Of a DNA stretch of 64,000 bases, positions 1 through 9,977 are shown in pieces. This DNA comes from Chryseobacterium sp. 39-10. Lineage in GTDB: Bacteria; Bacteroidota; Bacteroidia; Flavobacteriales; Weeksellaceae. The notes below the pieces were generated by a model. It had not been told where the DNA came from and made no database searches. It saw only the letters and a program-made list of their open reading frames with translations. The stretch is from contig MKTK01000007.1 of the NCBI GenBank assembly GCA_001898255.1, forward strand, positions 33,177 through 97,176, written 5' to 3'. The translations under genes and the position numbers were made by a program. The first letter of the stretch is position 1. Each line of letters begins with the position of its first letter.

Positions 1-402
1 CTCATTCCTGAAAGAAGAGACAGCATCCATGAACTGATCGACACATTCAAATATGCCGAAAAAGTGGGTAAAGCATCCAGCATTATTGTGGTTGCCGAAG
101 GTGAGAAACTCGGTAACGTATATGATCTTGCTAAAGCGACAAAACTGCATTTCCCAGATTATGACATTCGTGTTACCGTTCTGGGACACATACAAAGAGG
201 CGGTTCGCCAAGTTGTGCAGACCGTGTTTTGGCAAGCAAGCTAGGTTATGGCGCCATTATCGGGCTTATGGCAGGTAAAAACAAAGTAATGGTAGGTTTA
301 CAATCCAACAAGATTACGTACACTGCTATTGAGGAGGCGATTAAAAAACACAACGAAATCGATAAGGATCTGCTTAACATCGCAGAAATTCTTTCGATGT
401 AA
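1..402 (+). CDS. pfkA: ATP-dependent 6-phosphofructokinase, C-terminal part (5' end outside window)
   Basis: Phosphofructokinase phosphorylates fructose 6-phosphate to fructose 1,6-bisphosphate in cytosolic glycolysis. The frame is open from base 1 and gives the last 133 residues; bacterial enzymes are about 320 residues, so more than half lies to the left. The segment GHIQRGGSPSCADRVLA is the conserved C-terminal substrate-binding motif of the family. The gene ends 47 bp before gapA, so two glycolytic genes sit side by side and may share a transcript; no terminator is visible between them. Identification is by motif and gene context. Confidence 0.93.
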   Translation, partial: LIPERRDSIHELIDTFKYAEKVGKASSIIVVAEGEKLGNVYDLAKATKLHFPDYDIRVTVLGHIQRGGSPSCADRVLASKLGYGAIIGLMAGKNKVMVGLQSNKITYTAIEEAIKKHNEIDKDLLNIAEILSM

Positions 403-428
403 AAAAGAAAAATAAAAACGATTTTTAA

Positions 429-1454
<1,026 letters not shown>

Positions 1455-1480
1455 GAAAAGCACAGCTTATTTGTAAATAA

Positions 1481-1510
1481 AACCTCCCAAATTGGGGAGG
1501 TTTTTTTTAT
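1481..1510 (+). terminator. Rho-independent terminator after gapA
   Basis: Stem AACCTCCC/GGGAGGTT with a six-base loop, followed by a run of eight T. It closes the pfkA-gapA unit. Confidence 0.9.
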
Positions 1511-1525
1511 TATTGCCAGAATTGC

Positions 1526-1551
1526 AACTCATGATAGAAATTGCATGAGTT
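1526..1551. repeat. Inverted repeat in the gapA-DUF2236 intergenic region
   Basis: AACTCATG and CATGAGTT form a perfect 8-bp stem around a 10-base loop, just past the gapA terminator. The following TTTTCTG is a poor T tract, so this could be a backup terminator or an operator for the next gene. The rest of the 175-bp gap shows nothing recognisable. Confidence 0.45.
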
Positions 1552-1629
1552 TTCTGTGCAACACCTGCTACAGAAAGCCAGCACGGCTCAAAAATTGTAT
1601 AGTTCCACCCTGAAATAAGAACATTGTGA

Positions 1630-2823
1630 ATGAAAAAAGCGCAACCTTTATTTTTTAATCACCCTCATTTTCGCGAATATTGGAATTCCGGTAACGGAAA
1701 AGAATTGTTAGATTGGGCCAACATAAGCGTCAATATTCGAGATTTTGATCAGTATGCCCACCTCTATCATGAAATTGATGAACTTGCGGATGAAACCGTA
1801 AAAGAAACTTATCTAAAACTACCCTACCCGGAAGCTTCTAAGCTTATTCGCCTTTGTTCAGGGAAAAACTTCCCGATTGACCCCGTGATTCCTGAAAGTG
1901 TCAATCGCCTTTTCCTCCAAATGAGAGAGGTTCCAGCTTGGTTTAATCCCAATTTAGCGAATAAGGGAGCCAGACTGTGCATGAGGACTGGTACCAATGC
2001 TTTAATTGTGCTGCGTGACTTCACTTTAATGGGCGGTTACGACTACGCTTTCCTGAACAAGCCTCTTATTTTTACTGGTGCACTGAAAAAAGGAGCGGTT
2101 AAAAGATTGAAAGATACGCTGGAATTTTGGATTGGTGTAACAAGAGAAAATGCGTTGGAAGTAGGTTCGGACGCTTACCAACTCATCGTCAGAACTCGAT
2201 TGATGCATTCTTATGCAAGACTCAACATTCAACAACATGTACAAAATTGGGACTTCGAGCGTTGGGGATCTCCATTGAATTTCTGGGACATGATCGCCAC
2301 TTACACCGGATTTTCTCTGGTCTTTTTGCAGGGATTAAAAAAGCTAGGTATAAAAATTTCTGAAGAAGAAGAAATTGGACTGTTTCATTTATGGAAATAC
2401 GTGGGCTATTTATTGGGAATTCCGGTACCATATTTACCTGAAAACCGACAGCAGTCCGTACGTCAACTCTATCTATGGAGTGCAACCCAAGATAAAGCCG
2501 ATGGTGATTCAACCCAACTCGCGAAAGCTTTGCTGGATGAAAACATTGAAAACACGATTTATAAATATCAATTTCAGCGCAAACTTTTGCTGAATCTCCA
2601 CAAAAGTATGAACTGGTTTATGCTAGATGCCAAGATCAATGCGCGTTTAGGGATTCAACGCGTTTCTCTGGCTAAAATTTTTCCGTATTTGGTGGTGGGT
2701 GCCAACAGAATCTCTCAGCAGATCTTCAATACAGAGAATGAAGAACGATATCAAAAACTGGTGAGCGTCGGGAACCGCCAACAATTGAATGTCCTCCGGG
2801 ATTACATGGAAAATACCCCTTAA
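1630..2823 (+). CDS. Oxygenase MpaB family protein (DUF2236)
   Basis: 397 residues, soluble, no signal peptide. The central helical part carries the signature of the DUF2236/MpaB/Lcp family: an Arg and His in RTRLMHSYARL (His193), with upstream RxxDTxxFWI (about 158-170) and downstream WGSPLNFWDMIATY. In characterised relatives such as latex-clearing protein this region binds haem b, and MpaB cleaves a prenyl side chain; the substrate here is unknown. The gene stands alone between gapA and a convergent secreted-protein gene. The ATG at 1630 puts a Lys-containing MKKAQPLFFN N-terminus in front of conserved sequence. Family assignment is fairly sure; a specific reaction is not claimed. Confidence 0.75.
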   Translation: MKKAQPLFFNHPHFREYWNSGNGKELLDWANISVNIRDFDQYAHLYHEIDELADETVKETYLKLPYPEASKLIRLCSGKNFPIDPVIPESVNRLFLQMREVPAWFNPNLANKGARLCMRTGTNALIVLRDFTLMGGYDYAFLNKPLIFTGALKKGAVKRLKDTLEFWIGVTRENALEVGSDAYQLIVRTRLMHSYARLNIQQHVQNWDFERWGSPLNFWDMIATYTGFSLVFLQGLKKLGIKISEEEEIGLFHLWKYVGYLLGIPVPYLPENRQQSVRQLYLWSATQDKADGDSTQLAKALLDENIENTIYKYQFQRKLLLNLHKSMNWFMLDAKINARLGIQRVSLAKIFPYLVVGANRISQQIFNTENEERYQKLVSVGNRQQLNVLRDYMENTP

Positions 2824-2829
2824 AAAATT

Positions 2830-2858
2830 AATGCGACTCCCGTATTGAGAGCCGCATT
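2830..2858. terminator. Imperfect hairpin between convergent genes
   Basis: AATGCG/CGCATT arms enclose a smaller ACTC/GAG(A)G stem. The T tract is weak. It may end transcription from the DUF2236 gene or from the leftward T9SS gene. Confidence 0.4.
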
Positions 2859-2886
2859 TAATAGGTACTAAAATGTGAAGAACCTG

Positions 2887-3813
2887 TTATTTCTTAACAA
2901 TTTTTGAGGTATAAGTTTTGCCACCCTTAGTTTTGGCTTGCACAAAGTACACACCCGCCTGCAAATGCTTCAAATTAATTTGATTTTCGGATTTCGTTTC
3001 CACTATTTTGTTGCCTGCAAAAGAATAAACCTCGATACGCTCAACACTTTCTCCTTGTGGAAGTTGAACGATCAAAATATCATCAACAGGATTAGGATAT
3101 ACTTTTACGCTTTCTTTTTGCACACCATTTACTGCCAACACATCATTGGTAACCGTTATATTATCGTAATAAGCATCTCCTTTATAGTTGTTATGCAAAA
3201 AGTTGATCCCTTCAATATTGACTTTATCCACATTGGCATTCTCATGCACCAATTCATTATCAATATAATAACTGATTTTGTCTTCTGTGAATTTAATCTT
3301 TACATTATACCAGCGATTGGGAACCCATGTTTTATTGGCGTATAAAAACCCACTAAAATTTTTCTCTGTATAGAGATAGATGTACCCACGGTTTTCGAAA
3401 CCAACCGCGAGCAAAACATCAAATACCTGCTCGGATGGATTAACAGCGTACGCAGCAAATTCAAAATCTGAACCTAAAGCCGGCTGCTGAGGCGCAAAAA
3501 AATCATATGACAAGGTGGTCGATTTATAATCTAGAGAAGGCACAAATGATTTTTCGATTCCGAAAATAGGCACCATTTGACTCTGATACTGCGCAACATG
3601 AGCATTCTTGAAAGAATTGGTTCCCGTCTTCGCATATTCACTACTCACCACCTGATTGGTAAGTGGTCCGCTGCTGGTTTGGGTAACCGTCCAACCGTTC
3701 TGTCCGTTGATATCTCCCACCTGATAACCTTCTGAGCTTTCGAAAGAAATAGTTTGTTGTGCGAAGGCAAAAAGAGAAGCCAACCCCAACGATAATGCAT
3801 AAAGCTTTTTCAT
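2887..3813 (-). CDS. Secreted T9SS type A sorting-domain protein, concanavalin-like
   Basis: 308 residues. A Sec signal peptide (MKKLYALSLGLASLFAFAQQ) leads into a beta-rich domain of about 200 residues opening with ISFESSEGYQVGDING, a pattern seen in LamG/concanavalin-like secreted proteins. The last ~75 residues start with VKVYPNPVDD and end in TSKIVKK, the type A C-terminal domain that directs export through the type IX secretion system and surface attachment. No catalytic residues could be recognised, so binding of a carbohydrate or other surface ligand is only a guess. It lies beside another T9SS cargo gene on the same strand but has its own likely promoter, and a terminator of the neighbour separates them. 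Confidence 0.8.
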   Translation of the reverse strand: MKKLYALSLGLASLFAFAQQTISFESSEGYQVGDINGQNGWTVTQTSSGPLTNQVVSSEYAKTGTNSFKNAHVAQYQSQMVPIFGIEKSFVPSLDYKSTTLSYDFFAPQQPALGSDFEFAAYAVNPSEQVFDVLLAVGFENRGYIYLYTEKNFSGFLYANKTWVPNRWYNVKIKFTEDKISYYIDNELVHENANVDKVNIEGINFLHNNYKGDAYYDNITVTNDVLAVNGVQKESVKVYPNPVDDILIVQLPQGESVERIEVYSFAGNKIVETKSENQINLKHLQAGVYFVQAKTKGGKTYTSKIVKK

Positions 3814-3838
3814 ATTTTTAAAATTAACTTCAATAATA

Positions 3839-3846
3839 CAAATTTA
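3839..3846 (-). promoter_or_regulatory. Putative -7 box (TAAATTTG) of the T9SS gene at 2887-3813
   Basis: On the minus strand TAAATTTG matches the Bacteroidota TAnnTTTG box and lies 25 bp before the start codon. No good -33 TTG at the usual distance, so moderate confidence. Confidence 0.45.
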
Positions 3847-3990
3847 TTCTCAACAGAAATATTTTAAAAAACGCAGTGGTAGAAGGAAATTGATTGGTTA
3901 TTATCACCAAAAAACGAGTTTCATTATTAATTCTCACCAATATCAAATCATTCATTTTGTTCTTCAAAAAAAACACTAAAAAAAAACATA

Positions 3991-4021
3991 AAAAAAGGAC
4001 TCCCGTTTTTGGGAGCCCTTT
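3991..4021 (-). terminator. Terminator of the GH13 gene
   Basis: Stem pairing GGACTCCC with GGGAGCCC around a T-rich loop; on the minus strand it runs into seven T. It lies 19 bp beyond the stop codon at 4040. Confidence 0.85.
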
Positions 4022-4039
4022 TGTGCTGAATTAGTTGAG

Positions 4040-6898
4040 TTACTTCACCATCATTTTTGCGACTGCCACTCCTTTGTCGGATTTAAGTTGAATCAGGTAC
4101 ATTCCTGATGACAACCCATTGATCGATATTTCCTGATCGCCTTTTGAAGATTCTGCTTTTACGCTTTTAACTTGTCTACCGTTCAGGTCGTAAACCGATA
4201 GGATTCCATGATCAGCGTTGGTGTATCTCACTTTTGCCACACCGTTGCTCACAGGATTTTGCATCAGTGTTAGGCTTACTGCGTTTTTCACTGCTCCGGT
4301 TTCTTCCGTAGCCAAAGCAGAACCGTCACCGAAAATTCTGAATCCACCGGCTTCTATGGTAATAGGTGCTGCCGTATCGGAAACATAGAATGATGCATTG
4401 GTCATTAAATTAAACCATGTTGTATTGCCTACCGGGAAGTTAGGAACAATATTTTGCGCTGTAGTATTAAAATTGGCTAAAACCACAACATTTTTAAGCG
4501 AGCTTGACGCCGCCGTATTGGTAATAAAGATTCGAGGCATCAGGTTACCAGACTCAACTGTGAAATTTTTGGTATTGAAAACTTCATTGGAAAGTCGTAT
4601 TTCCAAAATTTTTGCCCAAGTATCATATACCGATTTTCTCGCGGCATCGGTATCATAATTTAAGCCGAATGCCGATTGTTTAGGATCCAGCTTACAGTTA
4701 CCGGGAATTGCATCATCTTCTGTGTTAACGGTTCCGTCGGTACAGGTATAAATACTTTTATCGTAACCCAACTCTGCAAATTGCCAGATCATTTTAGGTC
4801 CGGGAACTGTAAGGAATACCGCACCATAGGATTTTTGCCTTTCTAATGCGGCTGTCAAATTATTAGCTCCTGCTGCACCATATGTTAGGTTTTTATACAT
4901 TAATCGCTCTTCGTCATGACTTTCACCATAGCTTAAAGCCCTTCTTTCGCTAAAACCATGTGCAGAATATTTCACCCGGTTGAAGTTGCTGTTTGCTGCA
5001 AATCCCATGGTATTTTGATTGTATGGTGTGGTTTCTTTGTCCCACATCATCACGCCTTTGCCATCTCCCACTTTGTAGTTTGCCCACTGCGCTTCCTCGG
5101 AATCACTTCCTAAATGCTCAAAAATGATAAAAGAAGTAGGATCCCAACTCCATTGGTAATCAGCATATCCTTTTAGAATATTAACACGATCCTGTTGGTA
5201 CGAGTTGGTGCAGGTTTCGTCATTTGGTGTACATGCCTGCGTAAACCCTTTGGTAAGATCCCATCGGAAACCATCTACTTTGTATTCTTTAATCCATTGT
5301 TCAAGCACCCGATTTACATAGTATTTGGTTTCGGGTTTAGAATGGTTAAAATCATTAAATACGCTATAGCTATGTTTAGCAGCTTGATTAAAATAAGGAT
5401 TAGAAGCTGAAGGATCACCATATCCGTCGCCATCAGGATCATTCATCCACATTCTCACCAACGGGCTTCTTCCTGTGGCATGATTGAGTGCTACATCCAA
5501 AATTACAGCCATACCATTTTGATGGCAAAGATCGATGAACTCCTTAAACTTTTCAGGTGTTCCGTACGCTTTGTCTAATGCATAATGGAAACCCGTGTTG
5601 TAGCCCCAAGAATTGTTACCATCAAATTCCATAACCGGCATTAACTCTACCGCATTTATATTGAGCGATTTAAGATAACTAATCTTATCAATAAGCGATT
5701 GCCAAGTTTGTTGTGAAGTGAAATCTCTTACCAGCAATTCATAAACCATCAGGTTTTCTTTGGCTGGTTTTGAAAAATTGGTCACCACCCACGGATAAGC
5801 CGGTTTTTGGGTCTGAACAACAGACACCTCAAAATCTTGTCCCACAGGATAAGTTGGGAGATTAGGATAAACCATCGCATTCTGGTTGATATAAGGATCG
5901 TCATAAGGCGACAAAACCAACGTAGAATAAGGATCTGCTACCCTTGTGCCATCGGCTATTCTATATTGAAAAGTATAAATTTGCTGAGGCGTAAGTCCTG
6001 TAATCTCAATCCAGAAAAGATTGGCATTTCCGGTATCTTTTTTCATTAAATAATTACCACTTACCGTCCAATTATTGAAACTTCCAATAACGTGTACATA
6101 AGGTTTACCAGGCGCGTAAAGTGCAAGACCAACTTTGGTAGGATCAGCCGGATCATAATTAATTCCCTGTCGCATATACGAAGGAATTGCTGCAGATTCT
6201 ACAGGAATTGCAAGCGAAACAGTAAAAGATTTGGTCACTGAAGTGGAGCCAGCTGCATCTGTTGCTACCACTTCTATTGTAGCATCCTGTGTCACTGTAT
6301 AACCATAACTTAAAGTAGCAGAAGGCGATGAACTTGAATAAACAGCAGATCCATTGGCTTTAACAACATAATTTGCTGCTGACGAAGCCGAGCCCGTAAT
6401 ATTAAGCACCGACCCCGCGGCTACGATATTCGTGGTTCCTGCAAGCGGATTGGTAAGGTTAAACTGAAACTTGCCTACATTCAGCAAAATATCTTGCGAT
6501 TTAGTCGAGCCGTCAACCGTTTTCACCAAAAATCCAATTTTAGAAAGGGGATTTGTGCGGTTACCGAAGAAAGATTTCACCGTATTCATGGTGAAGGTAT
6601 AGGTTCCCGTTCCGCCAGAACTGGAAACATAAGTTAGTTTATTTGCAGAACCTGATGCACCCCAAGTTCCGTTGGTCGGGCAATCTGCATTTGCATTAGC
6701 AGTATCGAACGACCAAGCCCATAAATAAAGGGCATGAGAGGAAGCAACCCCGAAGTTTCCTTCGTTCACCGCAAAGGTGATGGTGATGGCCTCGGTTTCG
6801 TCAAACGTAGCCGGATTAACCGAGTACGTAATGTTCTGCTGGGCAAACCCAAAAATGGGCAATACAATCGCCAGCAAAAAAGCGTAAATAGACTTCAT
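4040..6898 (-). CDS. Secreted GH13 alpha-amylase family enzyme with T9SS sorting domain
   Basis: 952 residues. Signal peptide MKSIYAFLLAIVLPIFGFAQQ; N-terminal beta-sandwich domains to about residue 240; a CBM48/isoamylase-N-like segment (IGSFNNWTVSGNY, ~271-283); then the GH13 TIM barrel. The four GH13 regions are visible: DVALNH (468-473), GFRWD with nucleophile Asp547, FEH with acid/base Glu594, and ESHDE with His661-Asp662. The last ~75 residues (LMQNPVSNG to AKMMVK) are a type A T9SS sorting domain. The enzyme should hydrolyse or transfer alpha-1,4/1,6-glucans at the cell surface or outside the cell. It is not in a typical sus-type locus: no SusC/SusD genes are adjacent. Exact specificity cannot be read from the sequence. 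Confidence 0.92.
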   Translation of the reverse strand: MKSIYAFLLAIVLPIFGFAQQNITYSVNPATFDETEAITITFAVNEGNFGVASSHALYLWAWSFDTANANADCPTNGTWGASGSANKLTYVSSSGGTGTYTFTMNTVKSFFGNRTNPLSKIGFLVKTVDGSTKSQDILLNVGKFQFNLTNPLAGTTNIVAAGSVLNITGSASSAANYVVKANGSAVYSSSSPSATLSYGYTVTQDATIEVVATDAAGSTSVTKSFTVSLAIPVESAAIPSYMRQGINYDPADPTKVGLALYAPGKPYVHVIGSFNNWTVSGNYLMKKDTGNANLFWIEITGLTPQQIYTFQYRIADGTRVADPYSTLVLSPYDDPYINQNAMVYPNLPTYPVGQDFEVSVVQTQKPAYPWVVTNFSKPAKENLMVYELLVRDFTSQQTWQSLIDKISYLKSLNINAVELMPVMEFDGNNSWGYNTGFHYALDKAYGTPEKFKEFIDLCHQNGMAVILDVALNHATGRSPLVRMWMNDPDGDGYGDPSASNPYFNQAAKHSYSVFNDFNHSKPETKYYVNRVLEQWIKEYKVDGFRWDLTKGFTQACTPNDETCTNSYQQDRVNILKGYADYQWSWDPTSFIIFEHLGSDSEEAQWANYKVGDGKGVMMWDKETTPYNQNTMGFAANSNFNRVKYSAHGFSERRALSYGESHDEERLMYKNLTYGAAGANNLTAALERQKSYGAVFLTVPGPKMIWQFAELGYDKSIYTCTDGTVNTEDDAIPGNCKLDPKQSAFGLNYDTDAARKSVYDTWAKILEIRLSNEVFNTKNFTVESGNLMPRIFITNTAASSSLKNVVVLANFNTTAQNIVPNFPVGNTTWFNLMTNASFYVSDTAAPITIEAGGFRIFGDGSALATEETGAVKNAVSLTLMQNPVSNGVAKVRYTNADHGILSVYDLNGRQVKSVKAESSKGDQEISINGLSSGMYLIQLKSDKGVAVAKMMVK

Positions 6899-7028
6899 TG
6901 TTGAATAATTTTTATATAGGGATTTAAATTTTTAAGGGCATTAAAGGTATAGAAAAATAGGGCAATTACAATAATTAAATGAATGTTTTATTAGATGAAA
7001 CATATCGCTTTTTTTACACAGTAAAGCA

Positions 7029-7748
7029 TCAGCTATTCTGGTGGTATTCGATCTGTTTGTCACTACCCAAAATCTCCGAAGGATTCTCCAGCATAAAGTT
7101 TTTAGTTTCCAGAAGTTCCGTCAGCAACATCCGCATTTGCTCTGCAGCTACCTCGGGCAAATGTGATTTTTTCGCGGCTTCTATCACTTGCTTTTTGCCG
7201 TTCTGCTGAATTTTTGCTAAGTCTTCTTTACTGAATAGATTAAAAAACTGCTCCTCGATATTGTAATATTTATAGTCGGTTTCGGTAGAAAGAATTTCAG
7301 GGGCAGGAAATTCCAATAAGCGAACTTTTCGGGTTTGCTCATCCACTTCCCATTTAAATTTCTCAAAATCGTAGCCCACCAAAATTTTTGCTGAAACAAT
7401 GACCAATGCACGTTTTTTGGATGGAATAAAGTTGAAAATCTTGCTCGTCTCCTCATAATTGTAAATTTCATTAAAATGACCTTCCGCAGAAACCACCTTA
7501 AAAACCTTGCGCATACTCTCTGCAATAGTATGTGAACTTTCGCTGATAACGGGCGGTTCAGCTTTTAAACTTCGAGAAGCCAGAAAAGCAATAACCCCGC
7601 CTAAAAGCAAACCGATCAACAACATAAAAACAACCGTCATCATTTGCGCAGACTGCGTTTGCGTCATTTGATAAATAAAAACGCCCAACATAACAATCAT
7701 CAGAATACCGATCACCCACAAAATAATTTTGAACTTCGCTAAATTCAT
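7029..7748 (-). CDS. DUF4230 membrane-anchored protein
   Basis: 239 residues with two close N-terminal membrane helices (about residues 5-27 and 38-59), then a soluble domain of ~170 residues. The segment VIVSAKILVGYDFEKFKWE and the following LLEFPAPEIL are typical of DUF4230, whose function is not known. The protein is predicted to face the periplasm or cytoplasm from the inner membrane; topology cannot be settled here. Its stop codon lies 130 bp before the start of the GH13 gene on the same strand. No role is claimed. Confidence 0.75.
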   Translation of the reverse strand: MNLAKFKIILWVIGILMIVMLGVFIYQMTQTQSAQMMTVVFMLLIGLLLGGVIAFLASRSLKAEPPVISESSHTIAESMRKVFKVVSAEGHFNEIYNYEETSKIFNFIPSKKRALVIVSAKILVGYDFEKFKWEVDEQTRKVRLLEFPAPEILSTETDYKYYNIEEQFFNLFSKEDLAKIQQNGKKQVIEAAKKSHLPEVAAEQMRMLLTELLETKNFMLENPSEILGSDKQIEYHQNS

Positions 7749-7764
7749 ACCTAAAAATTATAAC

Positions 7765-7772
7765 CAAAGGTA
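7765..7772 (-). promoter_or_regulatory. Putative -7 box (TACCTTTG) of the DUF4230 gene
   Basis: Exact TAnnTTTG on the minus strand, 16 bp before the start codon. The -33 element is not clear. Confidence 0.45.
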
Positions 7773-7847
7773 TGAAATATCCATGATTGAGTGAATGTTG
7801 AACATTCTTCAAATTAAACGGAATCGATGAAAAAACTTTATTCTTTG

Positions 7848-7877
7848 TTGATCATCTATAAAAAAATGATACATTTG
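7848..7877 (+). promoter_or_regulatory. Bacteroidota-type promoter of aqpZ
   Basis: TTG (7848-7850), a 19-bp spacer, then TACATTTG (7870-7877), matching the -33/-7 consensus. Start codon follows 24 bp downstream. Confidence 0.75.
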
Positions 7878-7901
7878 ACTGAATTAAAAAAATAAAACAC
7901 T

Positions 7902-8630
7902 ATGTCAAAAAAATTATTTGCTGAATTTTTCGGCACATTTTGGTTGGTTTTCGGAGGTTGCGGAAGCGCCATTTTCGCCTCTCAAATTGCACCAGCAAGC
8001 ACAGGACAGGTTGGTATTTTACTTGTTGGTGTTGCACTTGCGTTTGGACTTACCGTTCTTACCATGGCTTATGCGGTAGGCCATATTTCTGGTGGACATT
8101 TTAATCCCGCTGTTTCTTTCGGACTTTTAGCAGGTGGAAGGTTTTCCGGAAAAGAATTACTTCCTTATGTGGCTGCACAATGCGTGGGGGCAATTGCAGC
8201 TGCCGCTTCTCTGGCCTGTATTAATGGTGGAACCGGAGACGGAAGTGCAGGATCTTTCGCAACAAACTTCTACGATTCAGCGGTTTATTTCGGAAAAAGC
8301 TACAGCTTACATCAGGCATTCTTGGCTGAATTTTTACTCACTCTGTTTTTCGTAATCGTCATCATGGGAGCAACCGATAAATTTGCGAATGGAAAATTTG
8401 CGGGAATTGCCATCGGTTTGTGTTTAACATTGATCCACCTGATTTCCATTCCGATTACCAATACTTCGGTGAACCCGGCAAGATCCCTTTCACAAGCAGT
8501 TTTTGTAGGCGGACAAGCATTGAGCCAACTTTGGCTATTCTGGGTTGCGCCAATTGGCGGAGCTGTTGTAGGAGGACTGCTTTATAAATTTCTTCTTCAA
8601 ACCAACCAAAATGCGGTAACAGAACATTAA
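7902..8630 (+). CDS. aqpZ: Aquaporin Z (MIP family water channel)
   Basis: 242 residues with six hydrophobic helices plus the two half-helices of the major intrinsic protein fold. Both NPA boxes are present: [10 protein letters not shown] in the first half and [12 protein letters not shown] in the second. A bulky/polar selectivity filter of the AqpZ type (the His in SGGHFNPA follows the usual spacing, Arg follows NPA) suggests a water channel rather than a glycerol facilitator; this is inference. The protein sits in the inner membrane. It has its own promoter and a strong terminator, so it is transcribed alone. Start chosen at the ATG giving [13 protein letters not shown], the usual N-terminus. 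Confidence 0.95.
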   Translation: MSKKLFAEFFGTFWLVFGGCGSAIFASQIAPASTGQVGILLVGVALAFGLTVLTMAYAVGHISGGHFNPAVSFGLLAGGRFSGKELLPYVAAQCVGAIAAAASLACINGGTGDGSAGSFATNFYDSAVYFGKSYSLHQAFLAEFLLTLFFVIVIMGATDKFANGKFAGIAIGLCLTLIHLISIPITNTSVNPARSLSQAVFVGGQALSQLWLFWVAPIGGAVVGGLLYKFLLQTNQNAVTEH

Positions 8631-8654
8631 GATTACTCAAAAAAATAAAAGATT

Positions 8655-8690
8655 AAACTTTGGAGAATGATTTTTCCAAAGTTTTTTTTA
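8655..8690 (+). terminator. Terminator after aqpZ
   Basis: Perfect 10-bp stem AAACTTTGGA/TCCAAAGTTT followed by T residues. The A-rich left side may let it work on the other strand for the convergent LuxE-like gene as well. Confidence 0.9.
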
Positions 8691-8699
8691 TCCCAAAAT

Positions 8700-9728
8700 T
8701 TACGAAACCAACAAGCTACATCCCCGAATATCCGAATGATCGATCCTTCCCAACACCTGAAATGGTTTTTGTAAAATATTATTTTGAGTATTCTTCAAAA
8801 CCTCATCGTCACCAACAATTTTTCCTAAATCCCGCGTAGCAATAAACGAACACGAATGCCGGTTCGCCAAATCAATGATGTTGATTGCGCCTGTTCTACC
8901 GTCTTGCATATACGAAAATGGATCTTCCGTATTTCGGATTAAAACACGCATCCAATTTGGACTTTGATAAATATTCTCCCCTAACGAATAGGCCTGAGAA
9001 AGCAATTCTGTCATCGAGTATTCAGAGAAAATTTTATCGGTTACAAAACCTTTTTTGAAAATTTTCAACAGTTCATCTTTGGTCATTTCTTCTTTTCGAC
9101 CTTTCATTCCGCCCGTTTCGATAACGGTTAAAGATTCATTTTTTAATAGTGGATTTGTACTGGATGCGCAGAAATCAAGAAAGTCCAATAAAGCAAACGA
9201 AACCCCAAACAAAAGGATTTTTTTATCCTGAAGCCGATTTAATAATTTGAATAAATCCTCATGATTGTACAAAAAATAACCGTTTTCGGATTTGCCGGAT
9301 TTTTTCATCAGATAATCCACCATATAAATCAGCGAAGAATGTGGATTTTCGGAATAATTCGGGAGTAATCCTAAGAAAATATAGTCTTCGGGTTTTCCGA
9401 TAAACTGTTCAAAACTTTTGTAAATACTTTCTTCATACAAAGAAAAATCCGCAATATAATGTTTGGAACGCACGGTCATTTGTGTAGTTCCAGAACTCTG
9501 AAAATAATGATCCGCGCTCGAATTTTCATCCAACACCAAATGATTTTTAAACATCTCAATAGGCAGAAAGGGAATTTTTTCAACCGTATCAATTTCGTTG
9601 ATATTGATATGAAGATAATCGACAAACTTTCGATAAACCTCAACATTTTCGTATTGATACCGAAATGTTTCCAAGCATGCAGCGAGGAAATCTTGCTCTG
9701 TTTTTATATTGAAAATGGTTTTAAACAC
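8700..9728 (-). CDS. LuxE/PaaK-like acyl-protein synthetase / acyl transferase
   Basis: 342 residues, cytosolic. The SSGTT motif (in YFQSSGTTQM) is the phosphate-binding signature of adenylate-forming LuxE and PaaK enzymes; ETGGMKGR and EYSMTELLSQ match further LuxE-family blocks. Such enzymes activate a carboxylic acid as acyl-AMP and pass it to a thiol. There are no luxCDAB genes here, so bioluminescence is not implied; in Flavobacteria homologues are usually unlinked genes of unknown substrate. The likely start is GTG at 9728 (MFKTIFNIK); it lies inside the first unit of a ~100-bp tandem repeat. It is convergent with aqpZ. Confidence 0.75.
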   Translation of the reverse strand: MFKTIFNIKTEQDFLAACLETFRYQYENVEVYRKFVDYLHININEIDTVEKIPFLPIEMFKNHLVLDENSSADHYFQSSGTTQMTVRSKHYIADFSLYEESIYKSFEQFIGKPEDYIFLGLLPNYSENPHSSLIYMVDYLMKKSGKSENGYFLYNHEDLFKLLNRLQDKKILLFGVSFALLDFLDFCASSTNPLLKNESLTVIETGGMKGRKEEMTKDELLKIFKKGFVTDKIFSEYSMTELLSQAYSLGENIYQSPNWMRVLIRNTEDPFSYMQDGRTGAINIIDLANRHSCSFIATRDLGKIVGDDEVLKNTQNNILQKPFQVLGRIDHSDIRGCSLLVS

Positions 9729-9977
9729 AATGACACAATGTTTTCACAATGATTATAATGCCTTTTTTACGACACTATTCTATTTATTTTCTCTCTAATT
9801 TTGGAAGCATGAAAATGGTTTTAAACACAATGACACACAGTTTTCATAATGATTATGATGTCTTTTTTTACGACACTAATCTATTGGTTTTCTCTCTAAT
9901 TCTTAAAGCATCAGAATGGCTCAAAACACAATGACACAATGTTTTCACAATGATTTTAGCGCCCCTTTATGACACTA
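9711..9977. repeat. Tandem repeat, 2.7 units of about 100 bp
   Basis: Unit 1 is 9711-9810, unit 2 9811-9911, partial unit 3 9912 to about 9977. Each unit has AAACACAATGACACA near its left end and ACGACACTA (or TGACACTA) in its middle; units 1 and 2 differ at roughly one base in seven, unit 3 is more diverged. The first unit covers the start codon of the LuxE-like gene, so the array looks like repeated copies of that gene's 5' edge and leader. Confidence 0.85.

Noticed and set aside
2938..3345. Plus-strand frame opposite the T9SS gene
   Set aside because: It is antisense to a gene with clear signal peptide and sorting domain and has no protein-family features.
8700..9728. Bioluminescence (lux) locus
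   Set aside because: A single LuxE-like domain without luxC, D, A or B; such lone genes are common in Flavobacteria.
9711..9977. CRISPR-like array
   Set aside because: Units are ~100 bp of continuous diverged repeat without unique spacers, and there are no cas genes.
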